Assembly (NCBI GenBank): GCA_964567755.1
Contig: CAZMNW010000008.1
Span: 1 to 64,000, forward strand
Direction of reading: 5' to 3'
DNA: 64,000 bases
From: DASRJW01 sp964567755
Lineage (GTDB): Bacteria > Krumholzibacteriota > Krumholzibacteriia > G020349025
In this document: positions 44,088-51,805 of the stretch, piece by piece
Numbering within the stretch: position 1 is the stretch's first letter
Layout of the letters: every line of letters starts with the position of its first letter
Program-made: the position numbers and the translations under genes
The notes under the pieces: generated by a model
What the model was told of the DNA's origin: nothing
The model's database searches: none
Seen by the model: the letters and a program-made list of their open reading frames with translations, nothing else

Positions 44088-45355
44088 GCGCTTCCTGGTT
44101 GGCCGACAAGATCGAGCAGTGGCCGACGGCCAAGCTGGTGCCATACGCCCGCAATGCGCGCACCCACTCGGACGATCAGGTGACACAGATCGCCGCGTCG
44201 ATCGCCGAGTTCGGATTCACCAATCCAATCCTGGCAGGCAGCGATGGGGTGATCGTCGCCGGACACGGACGGCTTGCTGCTGCGCAGAAGCTCGGGCTCG
44301 AGGCTGTGCCGGTGGTCGTGCTCGACCATCTGAGCCCCACGCAGCGCCGAGCCCTGGTGATCGCCGACAACCGCATCGCCGAGAACGCGGGTTGGGACGA
44401 GGCGATGCTGCGCATCGAAATGACTGACCTGCAGGACGCCGACTTCGATCTGTCGCTTACCGGTTTCGATGCGGACGCGCTGGCCGAGTTGATGGCGGGC
44501 GATGAGCCGGATGGCGAGGGCGAAACCGATGACGATGCGGTGCCCGATGTGTCCGAGACACCCATCTCGCGCCCGGGCGACGTCTGGTTACTGGGTGGCC
44601 ACCGCCTGTTATGCGGCGACTCCACCGTGGCGGAGAGCTACGACCGCCTTCTCGATGGAACGCAGGTAGACATGGTCTTCACCGATCCGCCGTACAACGT
44701 GAACTACGCAAACAGCGCCAAGGACAAGATGCGCGGCAAGGATCGCGCAATCCTCAACGACAACCTGGGAGACGGCTTCTACGATTTCCTGCTGGCAGCT
44801 TTGACGCCGACCATCGCGCATTGCCGGGGTGGAATCTACGTGGCGATGTCGTCCAGCGAACTGGATGTGCTGCAGGCCGCATTCCGCGCCGCCGGTGGCA
44901 AGTGGTCGACGTTCATCATCTGGTCCAAGAACACCTTCACGCTGGGCCGCGCCGACTACCAGCGCCAGTACGAGCCGATCCTGTACGGATGGCGTGAGGG
45001 CGCGCAACGCCACTGGTGTGGCGACCGCGATCAGGGCGATGTCTGGAACATCAAGAAGCCGCAGAAAAACGACCTGCACCCAACGATGAAGCCGGTGGAA
45101 CTGGTCGAGCGGGCGATTCGCAATTCGAGCCGTCCCGGCAACGTAGTGCTCGATCCGTTCGGTGGTTCAGGCACGACGCTGATCGCCGCAGAGAAATCGG
45201 GGCGCGTGGCACGGATGATCGAACTCGATCCGAAGTACGTCGATGTGATCGTGCGCCGTTGGCAGGGCTGGACACGCAAGCAAGCCACCCGGGAGTCGGA
45301 TGGCGCGTTGTTCGATGATCAGGCGACGAGCGAGTCCTCGACGATCTCGCAGTGA
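44084..45355 (+). CDS. ParB-N domain fused to a DNA methyltransferase (DPPY type)
   Basis: 423 residues, a paralogue of the previous gene in the ParB part (VPYARNARTHSDDQVTQIAAS and GHGRLAAAQKLG). Motif IV is DPPYNV, which points to N6-adenine modification. Motif I is LDPFGGSGTTLIAA. The linker is acidic. The two neighbours therefore probably mark two different sequences. Its 3' end overlaps the convergent small gene by 37 bases. Confidence 0.92.
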   Translation: MSASWLADKIEQWPTAKLVPYARNARTHSDDQVTQIAASIAEFGFTNPILAGSDGVIVAGHGRLAAAQKLGLEAVPVVVLDHLSPTQRRALVIADNRIAENAGWDEAMLRIEMTDLQDADFDLSLTGFDADALAELMAGDEPDGEGETDDDAVPDVSETPISRPGDVWLLGGHRLLCGDSTVAESYDRLLDGTQVDMVFTDPPYNVNYANSAKDKMRGKDRAILNDNLGDGFYDFLLAALTPTIAHCRGGIYVAMSSSELDVLQAAFRAAGGKWSTFIIWSKNTFTLGRADYQRQYEPILYGWREGAQRHWCGDRDQGDVWNIKKPQKNDLHPTMKPVELVERAIRNSSRPGNVVLDPFGGSGTTLIAAEKSGRVARMIELDPKYVDVIVRRWQGWTRKQATRESDGALFDDQATSESSTISQ

Positions 45356-45687
45356 ATCACAAAGCCCGTCAGGTAAGGCAGGCCGCGCGGGATGCCGTAC
45401 TGCTTGCTGGTCTGGCGGCCAATCGTCCAGCTCATCCAGCGCTGAGTGGCGGCGTTGATTGCTTCTGCCAGGATCTGCCCCTGGTACAGCCCGTTCTGGA
45501 CATCGTCCGCAAAGTGGCGTCCGTGGCGGCTGTCGAGGAAGACCCGTACCGACTCGAGGGGCTGGCTCGTGGCGTTCGAGACGGCGGTCATCGCCAAGGG
45601 CCACGCGGCGCTGGCGCGCTCGTTCATCGTGCCCCAAAAGCCCCAGCTTTCGTTCTGGGTAGCAGGGATCTGGTTCGTGGTGTTCAT
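45319..45687 (-). CDS. small protein, shared-element gene 1
   Basis: 122 residues from ATG 45687. Segments: NESWGFWGTMNERASAAWPLA, then FLDSRHGRHFADDVQNGLYQG and INAATQRWMSWTIGRQTSKQ. No membrane helix or catalytic motif. Similar proteins are known in mobile elements with DUF3489 genes, function unknown. A 28-nt element copy lies 40 bases upstream of the start. It is convergent with the second methyltransferase gene. Confidence 0.7.
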   Translation of the reverse strand: MNTTNQIPATQNESWGFWGTMNERASAAWPLAMTAVSNATSQPLESVRVFLDSRHGRHFADDVQNGLYQGQILAEAINAATQRWMSWTIGRQTSKQYGIPRGLPYLTGFVIHCEIVEDSLVA

Positions 45688-45727
45688 CGTTGGCTCCTTG
45701 GGGTCTGATCGTTGCGACACCCCTAGT

Positions 45728-45755
45728 AACGCGCTGTTCGATTGAGAAGCCAAGC
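45728..45755 (-). promoter_or_regulatory. 28-nt shared upstream element, copy B
   Basis: Plus-strand text is AACGCGCTGTTC, six variable bases, GAAGCCAAGC. It lies 40 bases upstream of the start codon at 45,687. Confidence 0.7.
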
Positions 45756-45785
45756 GGGTCTTGGCCTCTTTCTCGATCTTTCTGA

Positions 45786-46301
45786 TCAGGCAATCCGGTA
45801 GATCCGCTCACCACCCGTGGCCTTGTCCGAAACGATGGTCAGACCAAGCTTTTTCTTGAAGGCTCCGGCAAATGTGCCGCGCACGGTATGCGCCTGCCAT
45901 CCGGTCGCACCGCAGATCTGAGCAATGGTGGCGCCTTCGGGGCGCTGCAGCATCCGGAGCACTTCGGCCTGCTTGCTGTTCTCGCGGGTACGCGGTTTGG
46001 GCTGCGCTGTGGCGGTCGCCTTGGCCCACGTGGCCTCGGCTGTCGTCACGGCGGCTTCGATCTCGGGGTCTGACGCGACAGGCGCGGGACGAGCCCGCCC
46101 CATCGCGTCGTAGCCCTCGGCGGCAACGAACCAATCGGTACCGTCGGTGGTGATCAGGGCACGATTAAAAAGGCCGTCGATGACCTTCTTGCGAGCGCCG
46201 CCTTTGATGTTGTCGGGGAACCAGTCGATCTTGCCGCCGGTGTGTTCGAGGGCGTAGGCCAGTATCGCGTGCTGGGCTGGGGTGAATTGGGTGGTGGTCA
46301 T
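45786..46301 (-). CDS. DUF3489 family protein
   Basis: 171 residues. The N-terminal part MTTTQFTPAQHAILAYALEH and then KKVIDGLFNRALI suits a winged helix; the C-terminal block KQAEVLRMLQRPEGATIAQICGATGWQAHTVRG is the DUF3489 core, also HTH-like. It ends with a beta hairpin GGERIYRIA. These proteins are common on mobile elements and probably bind DNA. A 28-nt element copy lies 39 bases upstream. Confidence 0.85.
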   Translation of the reverse strand: MTTTQFTPAQHAILAYALEHTGGKIDWFPDNIKGGARKKVIDGLFNRALITTDGTDWFVAAEGYDAMGRARPAPVASDPEIEAAVTTAEATWAKATATAQPKPRTRENSKQAEVLRMLQRPEGATIAQICGATGWQAHTVRGTFAGAFKKKLGLTIVSDKATGGERIYRIA

Positions 46302-46340
46302 TTTCTGCTCCTTGGCAGTGGTTGATGGGGTGACGTGATG

Positions 46341-46368
46341 AACGCGCTGTTCGCAATTGAAGCCAAGC
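46341..46368 (-). promoter_or_regulatory. 28-nt shared upstream element, copy C
   Basis: Plus-strand text is AACGCGCTGTTC, six variable bases, GAAGCCAAGC. It lies 39 bases upstream of the DUF3489 start at 46,301. Confidence 0.7.
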
Positions 46369-46384
46369 GTTTTCCGCTTCTTTC

Positions 46385-46573
46385 TCAGTCCGACTTCGCA
46401 GCCTGCCGACCCGCCTCGTAAGCGGCCATCAGGGCGCTTTTGACGGCCCAGACGCTGACATCGTGGAAGTCCATTCGGTCGCTGTTGCGAGTCTCCAAGG
46501 ACTCGATGAACAGGTGGTCTAGCGCAATCTTTTGGAGCAGGTTTTCGAGGGGTTTGTCGTCTTGCCTGGTCAT
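46385..46573 (-). CDS. small protein, shared-element gene 3 (DUF6900-like)
   Basis: 62 residues: NLLQKIALDHLFIESLETRN, then DRMDFHDVSVWAVKSALMAAYEAG. It resembles the DUF6900 type that accompanies DUF3489 genes. No known function. A 28-nt element copy lies 38 bases upstream of its ATG. It is the first of three small minus-strand genes set against the plus-strand phage operons. Confidence 0.75.
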   Translation of the reverse strand: MTRQDDKPLENLLQKIALDHLFIESLETRNSDRMDFHDVSVWAVKSALMAAYEAGRQAAKSD

Positions 46574-46611
46574 GTGCGTCTCCTTGTGACGTTGTTGATG
46601 CTGATGACATG

Positions 46612-46639
46612 AACGCGCTGTTCCAGATGGAAGCCAAGC
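46612..46639 (-). promoter_or_regulatory. 28-nt shared upstream element, copy D
   Basis: Plus-strand text is AACGCGCTGTTC, six variable bases, GAAGCCAAGC. It lies 38 bases upstream of the start at 46,573. Confidence 0.7.
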
Positions 46640-46691
46640 TCAATCCAGAGGAATGACGATCAAATGATTGAAGGGGCCACCGGTTCTCACC

Positions 46692-47228
46692 ATGGGCATT
46701 TCGATACGCGCTTACGGCCGCCACCGTGGCGTGACCGACACCGCTGTTCACAAGGCGATTCGCGCCGGGCGCATCACGCCAGAAGCTGACGGAACCATCG
46801 ATGCCGACCGCGCAGATCGCGAGTGGACGCGCAACTCGGATGCGCCCAAGGCAGGCACCCGTGCCAAGGCGACGAAAGTGGTCGTACCGGAGTCAGGCAC
46901 ACCGTCGACCGATGGACCGGCCGCCTTGCCCACGGGTGGCACGTCGTTGCTCCAAGCGCGCACGGTCAACGAAGTGGTCAAGGCGCAAACCAACAAGGTG
47001 CGATTGGCCCGTCTCAAAGGTGAGCTGGTCGATCGGCCACAGGCCATCGCGCATGTATTCAAGCTGGCGCGCTCCGAGCGCGATGCGTGGCTCAACTGGC
47101 CCGCGCGCATCTCGGCGCAGATGGCCGCCAAGCTCGATGTCGATCCGCACGCCATGCACGTGGCGCTGGAATCCGCTGTGCGCGATCACCTGCAAGAGCT
47201 GGGCGAACTTCGTCCTCGGGTGGACTGA
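46692..47228 (+). CDS. terminase small subunit (Nu1-like)
   Basis: 178 residues. The N-terminal HTH is SIRAYGRHRGVTDTAVHKAIRAGRITPEADG, typical of Nu1-type DNA recognition. A variable linker follows, then the helical SLLQARTVNEVVKAQTNKVRLARLKGELVDR and KLARSERDAWLNWPARIS, the large-subunit binding part. It should recognise the packaging site and recruit the large subunit. Stop and start of the next gene overlap (TGATG). Confidence 0.85.
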   Translation: MGISIRAYGRHRGVTDTAVHKAIRAGRITPEADGTIDADRADREWTRNSDAPKAGTRAKATKVVVPESGTPSTDGPAALPTGGTSLLQARTVNEVVKAQTNKVRLARLKGELVDRPQAIAHVFKLARSERDAWLNWPARISAQMAAKLDVDPHAMHVALESAVRDHLQELGELRPRVD

Positions 47229-49189
47229 TGCTGGATGTGGATTACGAGGGCGCGGCGGAAATCGAGCGCGCCTGGCGCGAAGGACTGACGCCGGACCCAT
47301 TGCTGACCGTATCCGAATGGTCGGATCGGCACCGGATGCTTTCCAGCAAGGCATCCGCTGAGCCGGGACGCTGGCGGACCAGCCGCACGCCGTACCTGAA
47401 GGCGATCATGGACTGCCTGTCGCCGACCTCGCCGGTCGAGCGTGTGGTGTTCATGAAGGCCGCCCAGCTCGGCGCGACCGAGATGGGTTCGAACTGGATC
47501 GGTTACGTGATCCACCACGCGCCAGGGCCAATGATGGCTGTGTGGCCGACAGTGGAAATGGCCAAGCGCAACTCCAAGCAGCGTATCGATCCGCTGATCG
47601 AGGAGTCGGGTGTTCTGGCCGAGCTAATTGCACCGGCCAGGAGCCGGGACTCGGGCAACACCATTCTCGCGAAGGAGTTCCGGGGCGGCGTCCTGGTAAT
47701 GACGGGCGCCAACAGCGCGGTCGGACTGCGATCGATGCCAGTGCGCTATCTGTTCCTCGACGAGGTGGATGGCTATCCGCTGGACGTCGAGGGCGAAGGC
47801 GATGCGATTTCGCTGGCCGAAGCGCGTACCCGAACCTTCGCGCGCCGCAAGATCTTCATCGTCTCGACGCCGACGATCTCGGGTGCGAGCGCCATCGAAC
47901 GGGAATATGAGGCATCTGATCAGCGACGCTACTTTGTGCCCTGCCCACACTGCTCGCATCGCCAGTGGCTGCGATTCGAGCAGCTGCGGTGGGAAAAGGG
48001 TCAGCCGGAGAGCGCCGCCTACGTCTGTGAGTCCTGCGATGCACCGATTTTGGAGCACCACAAGACCTGGATGCTGGAACACGGCGAGTGGCGCGCATTG
48101 GCACCAGAGAACTGCGCCAAGACCGCAGGCTTCCACTTGTCGTCGCTCTACAGCCCGGTGGGCTGGCGCAGTTGGCGTGAGATTGCCGTTACCTGGGAAC
48201 TGGTCGTGAGCAAGGAGTCAGGATCGGCGGCAGCCATCAAGACGTTCAAGAACACCGAACTGGGCGAGACCTGGGTCGAGGAAGGCGAAGCACCAGATTG
48301 GCAGCGCCTCGTGGAGAGACGCGAGGACTACCCGGTCGGATCGGTTCCCCCCGGTGGACTCTTGCTGGTGGGCGGCGCTGATGTACAGAAGGACCGCATT
48401 GAGGCCTCCATCTGGGCCTTCGGGCGCGGCAAGGAGTCTTGGCTGGTCGAGCATCGCGTGTTGATGGGCGATACGGCCCGAGACGCGGTCTGGAAACAAC
48501 TGGCGGATCTACTTGCGGAGAACTGGACGCATGCGTCCGGCGCGGCACTGCCGCTGGCAAGATTCGCCTTGGACACCGGGTTTGCCACCCAAGAGGCCTA
48601 CACCTTCGTGCGGGCCTGCCGGGACCCGCGCGTCATGGCCGTCAAGGGTGTTGCGCGTGGCGCGGCACTGATCGGTACGCCCACCGCCGTGGATATCTCG
48701 AAGGGCGGTAAGAAGCTGCGCCGGGGCATCAAGGTGTTCTCGGTCGCCGTCGGCATTGCCAAGCTCGAGCTCTACAACAACCTGCGCAAATCGGCGGATG
48801 TGGCCGAGGACGGAACGAGTCCGGTCTACCCAGCAGGGTTCATCCATCTGCCACATGTGGACGCAGAGTTCATCCAGCAGCTGTGTTCGGAACAACTGAT
48901 CACACGCCGTAACCGGAATGGCTTTCCCATCCGGGAGTGGCAAAAGATGCGCGAGCGTAACGAGGCCCTGGACTGCTACGTCTACGCACGCGCCGCCGCT
49001 TCAGCTGCAGGACTGGATCGCTTCGACGAGCGCCATTGGCGCGAGCTGGCCCGACAACTGGGGATGGCCGATCCGCCTGAACCAACTGCCACCGTAACGA
49101 CTGACGAGGCAACCCAACGCGGTGGCCTCGCTGTTTCTGGGCCAGGTCGCCGCGCACGCCAGTTGGTGCGCAGCCGCTGGCTCTCCTGA
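47228..49189 (+). CDS. terminase large subunit (GpA-like)
   Basis: 653 residues. ATPase part: VVFMKAAQLGATEMGSN (variant Walker A) and LFLDEVDGYPLDVEGEGD (Walker B). A zinc-like CPHC plus CESC pair sits mid-protein. The nuclease half has GGADVQKDRIEASIWAFGRG and FALDTGFATQEAY, and ends with ALDCYVYARAAASAAG. This is the lambda gpA family. It packages DNA into proheads with the small subunit. Confidence 0.96.
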   Translation: MLDVDYEGAAEIERAWREGLTPDPLLTVSEWSDRHRMLSSKASAEPGRWRTSRTPYLKAIMDCLSPTSPVERVVFMKAAQLGATEMGSNWIGYVIHHAPGPMMAVWPTVEMAKRNSKQRIDPLIEESGVLAELIAPARSRDSGNTILAKEFRGGVLVMTGANSAVGLRSMPVRYLFLDEVDGYPLDVEGEGDAISLAEARTRTFARRKIFIVSTPTISGASAIEREYEASDQRRYFVPCPHCSHRQWLRFEQLRWEKGQPESAAYVCESCDAPILEHHKTWMLEHGEWRALAPENCAKTAGFHLSSLYSPVGWRSWREIAVTWELVVSKESGSAAAIKTFKNTELGETWVEEGEAPDWQRLVERREDYPVGSVPPGGLLLVGGADVQKDRIEASIWAFGRGKESWLVEHRVLMGDTARDAVWKQLADLLAENWTHASGAALPLARFALDTGFATQEAYTFVRACRDPRVMAVKGVARGAALIGTPTAVDISKGGKKLRRGIKVFSVAVGIAKLELYNNLRKSADVAEDGTSPVYPAGFIHLPHVDAEFIQQLCSEQLITRRNRNGFPIREWQKMRERNEALDCYVYARAAASAAGLDRFDERHWRELARQLGMADPPEPTATVTTDEATQRGGLAVSGPGRRARQLVRSRWLS

Positions 49190-49206
49190 TCAACAAAGGA
49201 CATCCC

Positions 49207-49698
49207 ATGAGTTTGCAGACCCGTATCGAGAGCCTGGTGATTCGCATCGCCCAGGAGTTCAACACGCTCAACGGTAAGACCGGGACGTTGGCGAGCCTGA
49301 CCACGACCGACAAGTCGAGTCTGGTGGCCGCCATCAACGAGCTTCAGTCGGCCGTTCTCAGCGGCACCGGCATCGACGACGCCAACGTAGCGCTGACCAC
49401 CACCTACTCGTCGACCAAGATCGTCACGCTGCTCGATACGCTCAAGACCGAGATCCTGGGCGGCGCAGATGCTGCCTACGACACGCTGGTCGAGATCCAG
49501 CAGTTGCTACAGGACGGGACCAGCGGCCTCGATGCGCTGCTCGCGGCCATCAACAACCGCGTGCGCTTCGATGCCGCGCAGACGCTGACCGTCATCGAAC
49601 AACAGCAGGCCCGATCAAACATCGGCGCCATTGCACTGACGGCCATTGGCGATGCCGACACCGACTTTGTCGCCGTGTTCGAGGGAGCGCTGGTCTGA
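49207..49698 (+). CDS. fibre-like structural protein 1
   Basis: 163 residues: MSLQTRIESLVIRIAQEFNT, then repeated helical or threaded stretches with TTTDKSSLVAAINELQSAVL and LVEIQQLLQDGTSGLDALLA. Such low-complexity, Asn/Thr-rich text with AINELQ is typical of short phage fibre or baseplate trimers. It lies between terminase and gpW, an unusual place for a fibre. ATG is 18 bases after the terminase stop. Confidence 0.7.
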   Translation: MSLQTRIESLVIRIAQEFNTLNGKTGTLASLTTTDKSSLVAAINELQSAVLSGTGIDDANVALTTTYSSTKIVTLLDTLKTEILGGADAAYDTLVEIQQLLQDGTSGLDALLAAINNRVRFDAAQTLTVIEQQQARSNIGAIALTAIGDADTDFVAVFEGALV

Positions 49699-50090
49699 TG
49701 TCGCTTTCCGATCGAATCACATCTCTCGCCGCGCGTATTGGCATCGAGGTGAAAGCCAAGATCGACGCATCTCATCCGGGGCTTGCTCGCGCGTGGGTGA
49801 GCTTTGGCTACGTCAACGGGCAGATGGTGATGCACAGCGCTCGTAACGTCGTGAGCGTGGAGCGTCTGGCGACCGGTCGTTACCGCGTCCATTTCACGCA
49901 ACCGATGTCCGATGCAGATTACTGCTGGATTGCACTGGCGCGCAGCAGCACCGACAACGGCACACAGCGGGTCGCCATCGTCCGTGCCAGCGCCGACCAA
50001 AAGACTGCCAACTACGTTGATGTCGCCTGCGCCACGATGGCGACGTCGTTTGCCGACTCCACCGAGATCAACCTGGTGGTGTATCGCTGA
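49698..50090 (+). CDS. fibre-like structural protein 2
   Basis: 130 residues. It shares its first residues with the previous protein (MSLSDRITSLAARIGIEVKA), then forms a beta domain: RAWVSFGYVNGQMVMHSARN and VERLATGRYRVHFTQPMSDAD. This resembles the carbohydrate-binding or tip domains of phage tail spikes. Start and stop overlap both neighbours. Confidence 0.7.
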   Translation: MSLSDRITSLAARIGIEVKAKIDASHPGLARAWVSFGYVNGQMVMHSARNVVSVERLATGRYRVHFTQPMSDADYCWIALARSSTDNGTQRVAIVRASADQKTANYVDVACATMATSFADSTEINLVVYR

Positions 50091-50311
50091 TGGCCTACAC
50101 CCAATCCCAACTCGATGCGCTCGAAGCCGCGCTGGCCAAGGGCGAGCGCCGCGTGAGTTTCGGCGACAAGACCATCGAGTACCGAACCGTTGAGGAACTG
50201 GGTGCCGCCATTCGCGAGGTCAAACGAGGACTGTTTGATGACGCCGTCGCAACCGGCCTGTGGCCAGGCGCTCCGCGCCAGATCCGCGTCGCGACCCGGA
50301 AGGCCACCTGA
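50090..50311 (+). CDS. gpW-like head-tail connector
   Basis: 73 residues: MAYTQSQLDALEAALAKGER, RVSFGDKTIEYRTVEELGAAI. This is the gpW fold (two helices and a hairpin) that plugs the portal before tail joining. It overlaps the portal start by one base. Confidence 0.9.
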   Translation: MAYTQSQLDALEAALAKGERRVSFGDKTIEYRTVEELGAAIREVKRGLFDDAVATGLWPGAPRQIRVATRKAT

Positions 50312-51804
50312 TGAGCTGGTTCTCCAAACTTCGACGCGGTCTGTTTGGTGGCCCGTCACCGACCTATGACGGCATCGGCGGTGGCCGACGCGCGATTGCC
50401 TGGCAGGTAAGCAACCCTGGCGCGGTCGCCGCGCTGGCATTCACCCAGAACGAGCTCCGAGCCAAGAGCCGGGATCTGGTGCGACGCAACGCTTGGGCGG
50501 CTGCCGGCGTTGAGGCATTCGTCGCCAACGCGATCGGCACCGGCATCAAGCCGCAGTCGATGTTCCCGGACAACGCGCTTCGAGAAACCATTCACTCGCT
50601 TTGGTGGGACTGGTGTGAAGAGGCGGACGCGGCTGGCTTGACCGACTTCTACGGCCTGCAGGCACTCGCGTGCCGGGCAATGCTGGAAGGCGGGGAAGCC
50701 CTGGTGCGGCTGCGCTTTCGCCGCCCGGAAGATGGTCTGGCGGTCGGTCTGCAGCTCCAAGTGCTGGAACCGGAGCACCTGCCCACGACGATGAACCTGG
50801 AGCTTCCCTCCGGCAACGTGGTGCGGGCCGGCATCGAGTTCGATCGTCTCGGGCGCCGCGCCGCCTACCACCTGTATCGCTCGCATCCCGGCGACGGGAC
50901 GCTGGCACCGATGTCAGGCACCGGCGGAATGGATACCGTGCGCGTGCCTGCAGACGAGATTATTCACATGTTCCGTCCGCTTCGTCCTGGCCAGATCCGG
51001 GGCGAGCCGTGGTTGGCGCGGGCGCTGGTCAAACTCAATGAGCTGGATCAGTACGACGACGCCGAACTGGTGCGCAAAAAGACGGCGGCGATGTTCGCGG
51101 GCTTCATCACCCGCCTGGCGCCCGAGGACAACCTCATGGGCGAAGGGCTGGCGGACGCCAATGGCGTGTCCCTGGCGGGGCTCGAACCCGGGACCATGCA
51201 ATTGCTGGAGCCTGGTGAGGACGTCAAGTTCAGCCAACCGGCAGACGTTGGGGCCAGCTACGCCGAATTCCTGCGCATGCAGTTCCGGGCAGTTGCTGCA
51301 GCGATGGGCATCACCTACGAAATGCTCACCGGCGACCTGACGCAGGTGAACTACTCGTCGATTCGTGCCGGCTTGCTGGAGTTTCGCCGCCGCTGCGAGG
51401 CAATCCAGCATGGCGTGATCGTTCATCAGCTCTGCCGACCGATCTGGCGGGCATGGATGGAACAGGCTGCGCTCGAAGGCGCACTCGACCTCCCCGGCTT
51501 CGTCGGACGCAAACGGGAATACCTGGCCGCGAAGTGGATTCCGCAGGGCTGGCAGTGGGTCGACCCGAAGAAGGAGTTCGACGCGATGCTCACCGCGATT
51601 CGCGCCGGACTGCTTTCACGCTCCGAGGCCATTTCGGCCTTCGGCTACGACGCCGAGGACATCGACCGCGAGATCGCGGCGGACAACCAGCGGGCCGACG
51701 AACTCGGCCTGGTTTTCGATTCCGACCCGCGCCACGACAAAGCGCCCGTCAACGCGGCGGCGACAGCCACCCCGGCTCCGCCGCAAGAACCCCAGGACAA
51801 CTGA
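50311..51804 (+). CDS. portal protein (lambda gpB family)
   Basis: 497 residues. Family blocks: RRAIAWQVSNPGAVAAL, RARDLVRRNAWA-type (KSRDLVRRNAWAAAGVEAF), AGIEFDRLGRRAAYHLY, ADEIIHMFRPLRPGQIRG, YSSIRAGLLEFRRRCE. It forms the dodecameric ring through which DNA enters the head. The ATG overlaps the gpW stop. An Ala/Pro-rich tail ends the protein. Confidence 0.96.
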   Translation: MSWFSKLRRGLFGGPSPTYDGIGGGRRAIAWQVSNPGAVAALAFTQNELRAKSRDLVRRNAWAAAGVEAFVANAIGTGIKPQSMFPDNALRETIHSLWWDWCEEADAAGLTDFYGLQALACRAMLEGGEALVRLRFRRPEDGLAVGLQLQVLEPEHLPTTMNLELPSGNVVRAGIEFDRLGRRAAYHLYRSHPGDGTLAPMSGTGGMDTVRVPADEIIHMFRPLRPGQIRGEPWLARALVKLNELDQYDDAELVRKKTAAMFAGFITRLAPEDNLMGEGLADANGVSLAGLEPGTMQLLEPGEDVKFSQPADVGASYAEFLRMQFRAVAAAMGITYEMLTGDLTQVNYSSIRAGLLEFRRRCEAIQHGVIVHQLCRPIWRAWMEQAALEGALDLPGFVGRKREYLAAKWIPQGWQWVDPKKEFDAMLTAIRAGLLSRSEAISAFGYDAEDIDREIAADNQRADELGLVFDSDPRHDKAPVNAAATATPAPPQEPQDN

Positions 51805-51805
51805 C

